From: Moellerella sp963519845 | Lineage (GTDB): Bacteria; Pseudomonadota; Gammaproteobacteria; Enterobacterales; Enterobacteriaceae | Direction of reading: 5' to 3' | NCBI GenBank assembly: GCA_963519845.1 | Contig: CAUQNX010000002.1 | Span: 1 to 64,000 of the forward strand | Length of the DNA stretch: 64,000 nt | In this document: positions 27,026 to 35,706 of the stretch, piece by piece | Position numbering within the stretch: position 1 is the first letter of the stretch | Layout of the letters: the number at the start of each line of letters is the position of its first letter | Notes under the pieces: generated by a model | What the model saw: only the letters and a program-made list of their open reading frames with translations | What the model was told of the DNA's origin: nothing | The model's database searches: none | Translations under genes and position numbers: made by a program

Positions 27026-28573
27026 ATGGATATCAGTTTTAAACACGCATTTCTTAAAAACTTTCTAGGGAGTTCCCCTGATTGGTACAAGTTAGCCATC
27101 ATCACTTTTTTAATTATCAACCCGATTGTTTTTTATGCTGTCGATCCCTTTACGGCAGGCTGGATGTTGGTCGTTGAATTTATCTTCACCCTAGCGATGG
27201 CACTTAAATGCTATCCTTTGCAGCCGGGTGGTTTATTAGCCATAGAAGCTGTGTTAATCGGTATGACCTCCCCTGCGCAAATTAGCCATGAGATAAGTAA
27301 TAATCTCGAAGTTATTTTGCTGCTGATATTTATGGTCGCTGGCATCTATTTTATGAAGCAATTATTATTGTTTGCTTTCACTAAATTACTGCTCTCTATC
27401 CGCTCGAAACGCGCCCTATCATTAGCCTTTTGTCTGGCCAGTGCCTTTCTATCAGCCTTCTTAGATGCACTTACCGTGATTGCGGTCGTCATCAGTGTCT
27501 CTGTTGGTTTCTACTCCATTTATCATCACTATGTATCTAATCAGCAAGATAGTTCAGATTTAATGAATGATGCGGCGATTGATAGTGGTGAGAAAAAACA
27601 AACGCTTGAGCAATTTAGATCCTTCTTACGTAGCCTGATGATGCATGCCGGGATAGGTACTGCCTTAGGTGGTGTGATGACCATGGTAGGTGAGCCGCAA
27701 AATTTAATTATTGCAAAATATGTTGAATGGGACTTTGTCACCTTCTTTTTACGTATGTCGCCCGTCACTATTCCTGTGTTCTTTTGTGGCTTAATCGTCT
27801 GTTATCTGGTCGAGAGATTTAAGTTATTTGGCTATGGCACTGAGCTACCAGAGAGCGTGCGTAAGATACTGTTAGAGCACGATCAAAAAGCCAGCGCCAA
27901 AAGAACCCGCAAAGATAAGGCTCAATTGATCGTTCAAGCGCTTGTTGGTCTTTGGTTGATCGTCGCGTTAGCATTACATCTGGCGGATGTAGGGCTGATT
28001 GGTCTGTCCGTTATTATTCTGATCACGGCTTTTTGTGGTATCACAGAAGAGCATGCGCTCGGTAAAGCCTTTGAAGAGGCGCTCCCCTTTACCGCTTTGC
28101 TGACCGTCTTTTTCTCCGTTGTTGCAGTCATTATCGATCAACAACTCTTTACTCCATTTATACAGTACGTTTTACAATCGTCAGAGACTTCCCAGCTATC
28201 ACTTTTCTATCTGTTTAACGGCTTGCTGTCCGCTGTATCCGATAATGTTTTTGTCGGTACTGTGTATATTAATGAAGCTATGGCCGCGATGAAAGAGGGT
28301 TTAATTACTACTAAACAATATGAGTTTTTGGCCGTGGCAATTAATACCGGAACCAACTTACCTTCCGTTGCTACCCCTAATGGTCAAGCAGCATTCTTAT
28401 TCCTGCTCACTTCGGCTCTGTCACCTTTAATTCAGCTCTCTTATGGACGAATGGTTTGGATGGCGCTGCCTTATACTGTGGTGATGACCATTGTCGGTTT
28501 GCTGGGTGTTGAGTTTTGGCTGCTACCTGCAACTGATTGGTTGGCCTCTTTAGGCTGGATTGTGCTGCCTTAA
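27026..28573 (+). CDS. nhaB: Na+/H+ antiporter NhaB
   Basis: NhaB exports sodium in exchange for protons and maintains cytoplasmic sodium and pH. The 515-residue protein has about twelve hydrophobic segments and the family N-terminus FLKNFLGSSPDWYK; conserved polar blocks include SAFLDALTVIAVV and SDNVFVGTVYINEAM. Length matches E. coli NhaB (513). GAGGA lies upstream of the ATG. It is divergent from fadR and followed by dsbB, the E. coli order. Confidence 0.96.
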   Translation: MDISFKHAFLKNFLGSSPDWYKLAIITFLIINPIVFYAVDPFTAGWMLVVEFIFTLAMALKCYPLQPGGLLAIEAVLIGMTSPAQISHEISNNLEVILLLIFMVAGIYFMKQLLLFAFTKLLLSIRSKRALSLAFCLASAFLSAFLDALTVIAVVISVSVGFYSIYHHYVSNQQDSSDLMNDAAIDSGEKKQTLEQFRSFLRSLMMHAGIGTALGGVMTMVGEPQNLIIAKYVEWDFVTFFLRMSPVTIPVFFCGLIVCYLVERFKLFGYGTELPESVRKILLEHDQKASAKRTRKDKAQLIVQALVGLWLIVALALHLADVGLIGLSVIILITAFCGITEEHALGKAFEEALPFTALLTVFFSVVAVIIDQQLFTPFIQYVLQSSETSQLSLFYLFNGLLSAVSDNVFVGTVYINEAMAAMKEGLITTKQYEFLAVAINTGTNLPSVATPNGQAAFLFLLTSALSPLIQLSYGRMVWMALPYTVVMTIVGLLGVEFWLLPATDWLASLGWIVLP

Positions 28574-28728
28574 TCCTATTTAAGATAATATTTATGTCGT
28601 TGGCAGATATAATTATTTGCCAACAACGTAAGAAAACGTAAATTACATATTTTAAAGTTGGTTTAAGTCTTCTTTTATCAAGTAGAAAGCGGCAGAATAG
28701 TCACCTCAATAAATTTAGGGATATGCGT

Positions 28729-29253
28729 ATGTTCAGATTTTTCAAAAATTGCTCAACCGGACGAGGTGCTTGGCTATTAATGGCCTTTACGGCATTTTTA
28801 TTGGAATGTACGGCATTATATTTCCAACACGGCATGAAACTACAACCTTGCGTTATGTGTGTTTATGAACGTGTCGCCTTATTAGGTGTAATGTTTGCAG
28901 GGATTATTGGTGCAATTGCGCCACGTAATTTTGTTTTTCGCTGGGTTGCTATTGCGCTCTGGATATACAGTGCATGGCGCGGATTAGATCTGGCATGGGA
29001 GCATACTCAATTACAATTGTACCCATCGCCTTTTGCTTCATGTGATTTCTTTGTTAACTTCCCTGAGTGGCTCCCGCTTAATGAGTGGGCTCCAGCAATG
29101 TTTGAGGCCTCGGGTGACTGCTCAGCTAAACAGTGGGCATTGTTTAACTGGGAAATGCCACAATGGTTAATTGGTATTTTTGCCGCTTATCTGATCGTCG
29201 CGGTAATTGTCGTGATCAGCCAGTTTGTATCCAGTAAATCTAATCGTTACTAG
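28729..29253 (+). CDS. dsbB: Disulfide bond formation protein B
   Basis: DsbB reoxidises DsbA and passes electrons to quinone in the inner membrane. The protein has four membrane segments and two periplasmic cysteine pairs: Cys41/Cys44 (QPCVMC) and Cys105/Cys131. Starting at the ATG at 28729 (174 residues) gives cysteine positions matching E. coli numbering and an AGGG site at 8-nt spacing; an ATG at 28723 lies too close to that site. It follows nhaB, as in E. coli. Confidence 0.96.
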   Translation: MFRFFKNCSTGRGAWLLMAFTAFLLECTALYFQHGMKLQPCVMCVYERVALLGVMFAGIIGAIAPRNFVFRWVAIALWIYSAWRGLDLAWEHTQLQLYPSPFASCDFFVNFPEWLPLNEWAPAMFEASGDCSAKQWALFNWEMPQWLIGIFAAYLIVAVIVVISQFVSSKSNRY

Positions 29254-29271
29254 TTAATCATTCTAAAAGCA

Positions 29272-29310
29272 AAAAAAGCCTGTGTTGAATAGTTCAATAC
29301 AGGCTTTTTT
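29272..29310 (+). terminator. Intrinsic terminator of dsbB
   Basis: An 18-bp stem with one G-T pair (29272-29289 with 29293-29310) closes a 3-nt loop and ends in six T. It sits 18 bases after the dsbB stop and its A-rich left side could also end the converging gene. Confidence 0.93.
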
Positions 29311-29358
29311 ATTGATGATGCATAATCCACTAGGTTTCTTGCGATTAGATTTTATCTA

Positions 29359-29664
29359 TTATAAACATGCACCTTGCTGGATCGCATTCACATCACAGCG
29401 CCGACCATTAGCAAACTGACAAACGGGTTTTTCTCCGCCATTGAGCTCAAGAGTTAACGCCGGTATACCACCAGCGGTAGCACAAGCTTCCTGTAATCCA
29501 GGCCCTAAATTAACCACTTGCTTGGCATAGGCGATATCTTGACGCGCTCCATAAGACATTTGCTCAGGTGCTGATTGGCTACAGCCCGTCAGTAACCAAA
29601 AAGAGCCGACTAATAGACTATTAAAAAGCGCAAATTTGGATTTACGGGCAAGACTTAAAATCAT
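29359..29664 (-). CDS. DUF333-type lipoprotein
   Basis: A 101-residue predicted lipoprotein of unknown function. The signal peptide ends in the lipobox LLTGC with the lipidated Cys at residue 28. The mature part ends in a Cys-rich DUF333-like block (EACATAGGIPALTLELNGG and CQFANGRRCDV), seen also in E. coli YoaF-type lipoproteins. The residues after the lipobox are Ser-Gln, so sorting to the outer membrane is expected. It lies upstream of nothing obvious on the same strand; emrE follows 35 bases upstream of it in the same direction, so the two may be co-transcribed. Confidence 0.78.
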   Translation of the reverse strand: MILSLARKSKFALFNSLLVGSFWLLTGCSQSAPEQMSYGARQDIAYAKQVVNLGPGLQEACATAGGIPALTLELNGGEKPVCQFANGRRCDVNAIQQGACL

Positions 29665-29699
29665 GACTCTCTCCAGAGATAAAAGCGCTCTATTTAAAA

Positions 29700-30032
29700 T
29701 TAGTGTGAACCGCTTTTAGATAATAAATTGATCACTAATACACCAGCGATAATTAACATCATGCCGATCACCGCGGGTAGATCCAATTTTTGCTGATAAA
29801 TAAAAACCGCAGCAATAGAAACCAAAACAATACCTAGGCCAGACCAAATCGCATAAGCAATACCCAAAGGCATCACTTTAACCACCTGCGAAAGTCCCCA
29901 AAAGGAGATCGCGTAACCAATGATAACAATTAATGACGGCCATAAACGACTAAAACCCTCTGTCGCTTTTAATGTTGTCGTGGCGATCACTTCCGCTACA
30001 ATCGAAAGAAGTAGCAGCATTAAACCTTGCAT
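29700..30032 (-). CDS. emrE: SMR-family multidrug efflux protein, EmrE-like
   Basis: A 110-residue small multidrug resistance transporter with four membrane helices. It has the essential membrane Glu14 (AEVIATT), the block GIAYAIWSGLGIVL and the C-terminal GMMLIIAGVLVINLLS, all close to E. coli EmrE (110 residues) and unlike the guanidinium exporter SugE. EmrE-type dimers export cationic drugs by proton antiport. Next to it is a second efflux gene, sotB, in the same orientation about 200 bases upstream but separated by a terminator. Confidence 0.85.
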   Translation of the reverse strand: MQGLMLLLLSIVAEVIATTTLKATEGFSRLWPSLIVIIGYAISFWGLSQVVKVMPLGIAYAIWSGLGIVLVSIAAVFIYQQKLDLPAVIGMMLIIAGVLVINLLSKSGSH

Positions 30033-30175
30033 ATTTTCACCTGAATAAAAATTAAATCAATCTTCAATAGTCAAAAATCTATCCTATACCCAATAATCCG
30101 CTGGATATTGTTAGTTTTGACGAGTGACATCACACAGTGAGACATTCAACAACATAAGATTATTATGATAAAAAA

Positions 30176-30206
30176 ACCCCTGCATAATGATCATTATAAC
30201 AGGGGT
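30176..30206 (-). terminator. Terminator of sotB
   Basis: A 7-bp GC-rich stem ACCCCTG/CAGGGGT (30176-30182 with 30200-30206) with a self-complementary loop (ATAATGATCATTAT) is followed by a T run on the minus strand. It ends sotB. Confidence 0.88.
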
Positions 30207-30228
30207 CTAAAAGTCAGTATGTTTAATC

Positions 30229-31440
30229 TTATAAAATCGGATTACTTGGGTTAGCTTTATCAATAAATACGGCTCGATGGCGTCTAAAGATAAAAATACA
30301 CCATATTAGAGAAACAAGGCTTATTCCCGCCCCCACATAGCCAATACTGGTCATTCCCACATGGGTGATAACTTGATTTCCCAATAGCGCCCCGCCACCA
30401 ATACCGAGATTAAAGATACCGGAGAATATGGCCATAGAGAGATCCGTCGCATCCGGCGATAAATCAATGACTTTAACTTGCATTCCTAAGCCAATACACA
30501 TAATTGCCATTCCCCATACTATCGAGAGAGTAATCAGTGTCCAGCTTTTATCACCAACTGGCATCAGTATTAGCAGACATAAGGTCAATACAGTGATCGC
30601 ACAGGGTAAAAAGGTGGTTGGCATTTTCGCGTTATAGCGGCTAAACAGCACACTACCAATGATACCAGCACCACCAAAAATCAGTAATAACAATGTCGTA
30701 AAGTTCTGACTTTGCTGAGCCACTTCACGCACAAAAGGTTCAATATAACTGTATGCAGTGAAATGCGCCGTTACCACAAAGACGGTCAATAGAAAGATCC
30801 CGACCAACGCAGGTCGCTTAAACAGCATAGGTAAACTTTTTAAGGTACCTGAGTGTTCACTCGGTAAGCGAGGCAAGAATCGAATCAAGGCAAATAGGGT
30901 AATTAAAGCAACGCCACCTATGCATAAAAAGGTGATGCGCCAGCCCAAGAACTGACCAATGATCCTACCTATCGGCAAACCTAATACTGTCGCCAAGGCA
31001 GTACCTGTGGCTAATAATCCCAATGCCTGTGCTTTTTTACCTGCCGGTGCCACACGGATCGCCAATGATGCCGTAATTGACCAGAAAACCGCATGAGCGA
31101 GAGCAATCCCAATACGACCTAATACAAGGACATTAAAGCTCCAAGCAAAGCCGGATAAAATATGACTCAAAATAAAGACAATAAATAGAAAGATTAATAA
31201 TTTTCGGCGTTCTAGTTTATTGGTTAATAACATCAAAGGCAGCGACATTAATGCGACAACCCAAGCATAGATAGTGATCATCAACCCAGTATGAGCAGTA
31301 GTGAGATCAAAACTTTTGGATATATCACTTAATAACGCCACGGGAATAAATTCGGTCGTATTAAAGACGAAAGCAGCAACGGCAAGCACAATCACTCTGA
31401 TCCATGCTGTTCTTCGAGGAACCTGCATTATATTATTCAT
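30229..31440 (-). CDS. sotB: Sugar efflux MFS transporter
   Basis: A 403-residue major facilitator protein with twelve membrane segments, very similar to E. coli SotB/YdeA (396 residues): FNTTEFIPVALLSDI in helix 1, AWVVALMSLPLMLL in helix 2, HAVFWSITASLAIRVAPAG, and LGMQVKVIDLSPDATD. SotB exports arabinose and IPTG-like sugars and can blunt induction of sugar operons. It is transcribed alone. The upstream 420 bases are AT-rich without a recognised regulator site. Confidence 0.9.
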   Translation of the reverse strand: MNNIMQVPRRTAWIRVIVLAVAAFVFNTTEFIPVALLSDISKSFDLTTAHTGLMITIYAWVVALMSLPLMLLTNKLERRKLLIFLFIVFILSHILSGFAWSFNVLVLGRIGIALAHAVFWSITASLAIRVAPAGKKAQALGLLATGTALATVLGLPIGRIIGQFLGWRITFLCIGGVALITLFALIRFLPRLPSEHSGTLKSLPMLFKRPALVGIFLLTVFVVTAHFTAYSYIEPFVREVAQQSQNFTTLLLLIFGGAGIIGSVLFSRYNAKMPTTFLPCAITVLTLCLLILMPVGDKSWTLITLSIVWGMAIMCIGLGMQVKVIDLSPDATDLSMAIFSGIFNLGIGGGALLGNQVITHVGMTSIGYVGAGISLVSLIWCIFIFRRHRAVFIDKANPSNPIL

Positions 31441-31862
31441 AATGTATTTGCTTTATCTGGAAAAAACGAAATACGCAATAACATCAAGGTGTTATCCTGC
31501 GTTGACTGGGAGTAGCTAAATCACATTTAAGGCTAATCTGTCCTGCTCAAAAAAGATGTTTATAGCTTTATTTTGTGAATTGTATCACATTATTGAGTTA
31601 TTTTAAAAGACTATAAAAGCCTACTGCGAACGTTATCTTGCGTCATTATTCGCCAAGATGAGCAGTAAATAGACTTAATTGAGTTAATTTAATTATTTCT
31701 TCTTTTTACGCTATATAATATTGCAAGATCAACCTTAATTTTCTGATTAAAAACTTTTTTAATCATCATCAATTTGGCCTTTTGTTATTTTTCCAATTTC
31801 TAGATTGCCTTTTTATGTTAAAATTAATTAAATCATTTATTTATTTTAAAGGTATCCTTTGC
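31441..31862. other. Divergent intergenic region sotB-yecF
   Basis: About 420 bases hold the promoters of two divergent genes. A slightly GC-richer patch near 31615-31670 stands out, but it lacks a terminator, and I cannot call it an RNA gene. Confidence 0.35.
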
Positions 31863-32084
31863 ATGAAAAACCATTTTCCAACCCAAGCAGATGTAGAAAT
31901 TCTGGCAGACGAAGTGACTTGCCTAAAAAACCTAGTAACACACATGTTGAAAGCAATAGGACAAGCGGATGCAGGTAAAATCCTAATTAAAATGGAACGC
32001 CAAGTCGCGGCGATGGAAGATTCTAACCAAGCGGAAACCTATAAAAGTACACTTCAGCAAATTAAAAGCGCTTATCGCGAGTAA
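31863..32084 (+). CDS. yecF: YecF family protein (DUF2594)
   Basis: A 73-residue cytoplasmic protein of unknown function. Blocks LADEVTCLKNLVTHMLKAIG and QADAGKILIKMERQ align along the whole length of E. coli YecF (74 residues). I start at the ATG at 31863; the frame remains open for 27 more codons upstream, but these are AT-rich and not part of the family. AAAGGT lies upstream. It is monocistronic with a strong terminator. In E. coli yecF lies near uvrY, so its location here is different. Confidence 0.85.
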   Translation: MKNHFPTQADVEILADEVTCLKNLVTHMLKAIGQADAGKILIKMERQVAAMEDSNQAETYKSTLQQIKSAYRE

Positions 32085-32224
32085 AATTAACATTTAATTT
32101 AACGATAAATGCTATTTATGTATAAAAACAATCACTTTTCTGTTTTTATGCACGAATAACTAAATGATGGGAAGTGAAATCACCTATTATCATTAACGAT
32201 TTATACCATTCTTATTCATTTAGT

Positions 32225-32258
32225 AACCCCTTCAGCTCTTTTTGAAGGGGTTTTTTTT
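32225..32258 (+). terminator. Strong intrinsic terminator downstream of yecF
   Basis: A 9-bp stem AACCCCTTC/GAAGGGGTT with a 10-nt loop is followed by eight T. It lies 140 bases past yecF, which leaves room for a long 3' untranslated region. Confidence 0.9.
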
Positions 32259-32361
32259 ATGCTTTAATTTAGCAAATTAATCCTTGATAACTGATTTTTA
32301 ATTGTCGCAGTGTAGCGATCACTTATTTTTTAAAGTTATCTAATATCACTGGTTCAAACCT

Positions 32362-32391
32362 AATAAGGCGCCTAATTCTAAGCGCCTTATT
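32362..32391 (-). terminator. Hairpin at the end of htpX
   Basis: A perfect 10-bp stem AATAAGGCGC/GCGCCTTATT closes a 10-nt loop 16 bases past the htpX stop. The T tract on the minus strand is short, so termination may be partial. Confidence 0.7.
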
Positions 32392-32406
32392 ATCTATAGT
32401 TTTAAC

Positions 32407-33288
32407 TTATTTCAAGTAATCGCCTGAACGTAAAGCTTCAATGCGTTTATCTAATGGCGGGTGTGACAAAAATAGCTCACTGAATGATTTGCCTTTGCCA
32501 TTAATGCAAAACGCCATCATGCTGCCCGCTTCTTGTGGCTCATAACTGGTTTTTAATCGCTGTAATGCGGCGATCATTTTTTCTCTACCCACCAATTTTG
32601 CTGAACCCGCATCCGCATGGAATTCACGATAACGCGAGAACCACATAGTAATAATGCTAGCTAAAATACCAAACACCACTTCAAGCACCATAGAAACAGC
32701 AAAGTAAACCATTGGATTTCCGCTATTACTGTTTTCGCTATCATTGTTATTTGACATAAAACCAGCGACCACTTGCGCTAATATACGTGAAATAAAGATC
32801 ACGAAAGTATTAACCACGCCTTGGAGTAAAGTCATTGTTACCATATCACCATTAGCAATATGGCTAATCTCATGGGCAATAACCGCTTCTGCTTCATCAC
32901 GACTCATATTTTCCAGTAGCCCGGTACTCACGGCAACTAATGAAGCATCACGACGCGCCCCTGTTGCAAAGGCATTCATATCTGGCGCAGGATAAAGAGC
33001 CACTTCAGGCATCTTAATACCCACCTGCTCTGATTGTCTCTTTACGGTATTAATCAACCAACGCTCAACTTCATTACGTGGCGTTTGGATCACTTCACCA
33101 CCAACTGACTTTAATGCCATCCATTTTGACATCAGTAACGAGACAAAAGCGCCACCAAATCCAAATAAGCCCGCCATGATCATCAAGCCTTGAACACTGC
33201 TTCCTTGGATCCCCGTCAGGGTGAGTATAATTCCAAATACCAGCATAACCGCTAGGTTTGTTAGTAGGAATAATGCAATTCTCATCAT
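32407..33288 (-). CDS. htpX: Membrane zinc metalloprotease HtpX
   Basis: HtpX degrades misfolded inner-membrane proteins together with FtsH and is induced by envelope stress through Cpx. The 293-residue protein equals E. coli HtpX in length and has two N-terminal membrane helices, the zinc motif HEISH within AEAVIAHEISHIANGD, a further hydrophobic pair near 160-215, and the third zinc ligand region FHADAGSAKLVG. In E. coli prc is directly adjacent; here about 7 kb of accessory DNA separates the two. Confidence 0.97.
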   Translation of the reverse strand: MMRIALFLLTNLAVMLVFGIILTLTGIQGSSVQGLMIMAGLFGFGGAFVSLLMSKWMALKSVGGEVIQTPRNEVERWLINTVKRQSEQVGIKMPEVALYPAPDMNAFATGARRDASLVAVSTGLLENMSRDEAEAVIAHEISHIANGDMVTMTLLQGVVNTFVIFISRILAQVVAGFMSNNNDSENSNSGNPMVYFAVSMVLEVVFGILASIITMWFSRYREFHADAGSAKLVGREKMIAALQRLKTSYEPQEAGSMMAFCINGKGKSFSELFLSHPPLDKRIEALRSGDYLK

Positions 33289-33659
33289 ATCTGTTGGTTC
33301 CCTTTGTTGATCGTTTTTAGTCTAACCATAGCATTCTAAATACTTAGCCTATAAATAGGGTCGTTTAGCCTGTTTTCAAGTCTTTTAACTTAAAACTAAT
33401 AATACTTTAACTTGATGATGCGTTCAAACGATTGAAACTCTTTATCTAAGTCCCATTCAACGCAACATTCAACTCTGTTCAATTTTTAGACGTTAGAATA
33501 AAACAGGCTAGAGAGCACCATTAGGTGGATACTTTGCCGTCATTAGGACGTTAATTTAGAGTTATATTTAAAGAATAAAAAAATAAAATATATTATTTTT
33601 GAATTATCTGATTGAGATTAAGGCCATTATATAATAAGAAAGCTTAACGAAATATAAAC
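33289..33659. other. AT-rich gap upstream of htpX
   Basis: About 370 bases hold the htpX promoter region and grade into the decayed gltP fragment. I find no gene. A GC-richer patch is not visible until the pseudogene begins. Confidence 0.4.
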
Positions 33660-33965
33660 AAATATATTAGTTCGAAATTATACCAAAGTATTGCCGCTAT
33701 CTTTAGCGCACAATTGTACGGTATTGAATTATCTTTAGGATAAAAGCTAATACTTATATTTACTCTGATGATCACTTCTAAAGGGATTGCAGGGAGTTCT
33801 TGTGTCTCTTTCGTCGTTCTACTGGCCACATTAGGTAGCGTGGGCATTCGACTCGAAGGCCTTGCTTTTATTGCGGGCGTCGACCGTATACTTGATAGGG
33901 CTCATACTGCACTTAATGTCGCGGGTAATGCTTTAGCTACGCTTGTGATTGCAAAATGAGAACAT
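33660..33965 (+). pseudogene. gltP: Decayed C-terminal fragment of glutamate/proton symporter gltP
   Basis: Translation of this stretch gives a clear remnant of the GltP C-terminal third. It reads KLYQSIAAIFSAQLYGIELSL, then a stop codon, then LMITSKGIAG, FVVLLATLGSVGI, LEGLAFIAGVDRILD and TALNVAGNALATLVIAK, matching the last membrane hairpin and helix 8 of E. coli GltP. Two inactivating changes are visible: an in-frame TAA at 33740-33742, and a TGA at 33957-33959 where the family has Trp (VIAKWEH becomes VIAK-stop-EH). Everything upstream of this fragment is gone. The frame from the ATG at 33768 is open for 63 codons but cannot make a transporter. Confidence 0.85.
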
Positions 33966-34940
33966 GACTGTTCTCTATTCCTCTAACAAAAAAAACCATT
34001 GATAAATTATTTTAATATCCCCAAACAAACACCATAAAGATTAATGCTATTTCTTTCATTTAAATTGAATTTTTATATAACTATTTCAGTATAAAAATCA
34101 ATTTATAAACACACATTAATTAAAATCATCAGAATTTAATACCAGTCCATATAAGCATCATGATATTATCAAAAACCTATTAATGTTGTATTTGAAATGA
34201 TTTATCAATATTAAAAACCAATTTTTAACTTAAAGATAATTTATTTAAATTATTGACGTACTTTCGCGGCTGTCATTTCCAAAGCAGTATTCTTTACTAT
34301 CCTATAAATTTTCATTATTGGTATAAGGTCAATTGAATAAGCTTCATCTCGATTAAACCATACAACCCGCCCTTCTTGAAACCTTATTTTATAGTTTGAA
34401 AACAGATAGATAAACACATTTACAAAAGGGGTTTTTAAAATAATAATAATCTTGGAAGCGCCCTAATATTTATGTGAGAATTGTCGGTTGATTAACTTTT
34501 CTCTCACGATAAGTGATAGTTACTGCACGAAATCAAATCGATATTTTACTTATTGTTCTAACATCATTCTACTTATCGATTTTCAACTGAATTTTTTTGT
34601 TAAATGCTAATTAACTTATAGAAATGATAATTTAAATTTAAATAAATTAACAAAATAACTTTAATTACGTAGCAATATAACAACAAAATTATTGAATTCA
34701 TTAACAGGTTAATTAGTAAATTTGGAATTTTTATATTGAACTAAATAGATTAAATTTATATCATTAGTCTAATTAATCTTTATAGCGATTAATTTAATAA
34801 AAAACTTATAAAACATAAGAACAATCCTATTTATTTAGTATTTATGGCCAAATGTAATTTCAATTAACTTTCTTATTTTTTAATTTAAAATATAAGAAGT
34901 ATCTTAATTTTTATGTTTATGGTCATCATGATTACACATG
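33966..34940. other. AT-rich region with a possible gene remnant
   Basis: This kilobase upstream of the Lol-like operon is extremely AT-rich and has no intact gene. One GC-richer patch reads as an open minus-strand frame of about 69 codons without a start (34458 down to a TAA at 34250-34252), including FVNVFIYLFSNYKIRFQEG and VVWFNRDEAYSIDL. It may be a gene remnant, but I do not recognise the family. The rest probably serves as an H-NS-bound promoter region for the operon (inference). Confidence 0.35.
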
Positions 34941-34980
34941 CTATATTAAAATTGATGTTAATACGTATATTTTAATATAG
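34941..34980 (+). promoter_or_regulatory. 12-bp inverted repeat before the Lol-like operon
   Basis: CTATATTAAAAT (34941-34952) and its exact complement ATTTTAATATAG (34969-34980) flank a 16-base spacer, ending 32 bases before the ATG of the ATPase gene. It could be an operator for a dimeric repressor or a 5' leader hairpin. No regulator gene lies nearby. Confidence 0.55.
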
Positions 34981-35012
34981 GCGTCAACTTGGGCGTTAGA
35001 GGGAATTTAAAA

Positions 35013-35702
35013 ATGTACGCAGTAGAAATGGAAAATGTCTGCAAGAGTTACTTATTGGGACAAGTTAGAGAGAACGCCCTAAATGATATTAACATTAATA
35101 TTATGCCACAACGTTTTACCGTATTATCAGGCACATCTGGTAGTGGCAAAACAACCTTACTTAATTTAATTGGAGGTATCGATAGCCCCGATAGTGGGCG
35201 TATTATTATTGCTAATCAGTCAATGGATAAATTGAGCGATGACCAACGTAGTGCGTTTCGGGCTCAACATCTCGGTTTTATTTTTCAAAATTTTAATTTA
35301 ATCCCAGTATTAACTGCATATGAAAATATTGAAATTCCACTAATACTTCAGCGTTGGAGTCCCGCAAGACGCAAAGAAGCCGTTATAAGAATGCTCGAAA
35401 ATGTCGGACTGGCAGATAAAATGAATTCGCTTCCCGGTCAACTTTCGGGCGGACAAAGACAAAGAGTTGCCATTGCTCGCGCATTAGTCCACCACCCTGT
35501 TCTGGTTCTTGCTGATGAACCCACCGCTAATTTGGACAGTAAAACAGGTCAATCTATTTTAAAATTACTGCGTCATTTACAGCAGGAGTACTCAATCACG
35601 GTTGTTTTCTCCTCCCATGATCCGCAAGTTATTTCCGCCGCTGACGATCTCTATTTGGTGCACGATGGCAGTATTAGTCATCAAAGCAAGGGGTTAAATT
35701 AA
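35013..35702 (+). CDS. LolD/MacB-type ABC transporter ATPase
   Basis: A 229-residue ATPase of the LolD/MacB/FtsE class. It has Walker A GTSGSGKTT, the Q-loop FIFQNFNLIPVLTA typical of the LolD-MacB group, signature LSGGQRQRVAIARAL, Walker B VLVLADEPTANLD and the switch His in VFSSHD. I start at the ATG at 35013, served by GAGGGA 8 nt upstream. The permease gene begins 4 bases after its stop. Chromosomal lolD is normally in lolCDE, so this is a second, paralogous system. ATPases of this class drive extraction of lipoproteins, peptides or macrolides from the inner membrane outward. Confidence 0.9.
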   Translation: MYAVEMENVCKSYLLGQVRENALNDININIMPQRFTVLSGTSGSGKTTLLNLIGGIDSPDSGRIIIANQSMDKLSDDQRSAFRAQHLGFIFQNFNLIPVLTAYENIEIPLILQRWSPARRKEAVIRMLENVGLADKMNSLPGQLSGGQRQRVAIARALVHHPVLVLADEPTANLDSKTGQSILKLLRHLQQEYSITVVFSSHDPQVISAADDLYLVHDGSISHQSKGLN

Positions 35703-35706
35703 TCCT

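Noticed and set aside
33768..33959. Intact-looking 63-codon frame as a small membrane protein
   Set aside because: It is the tail of a decayed gltP; similarity continues upstream across a stop codon, so it is not an independent gene.
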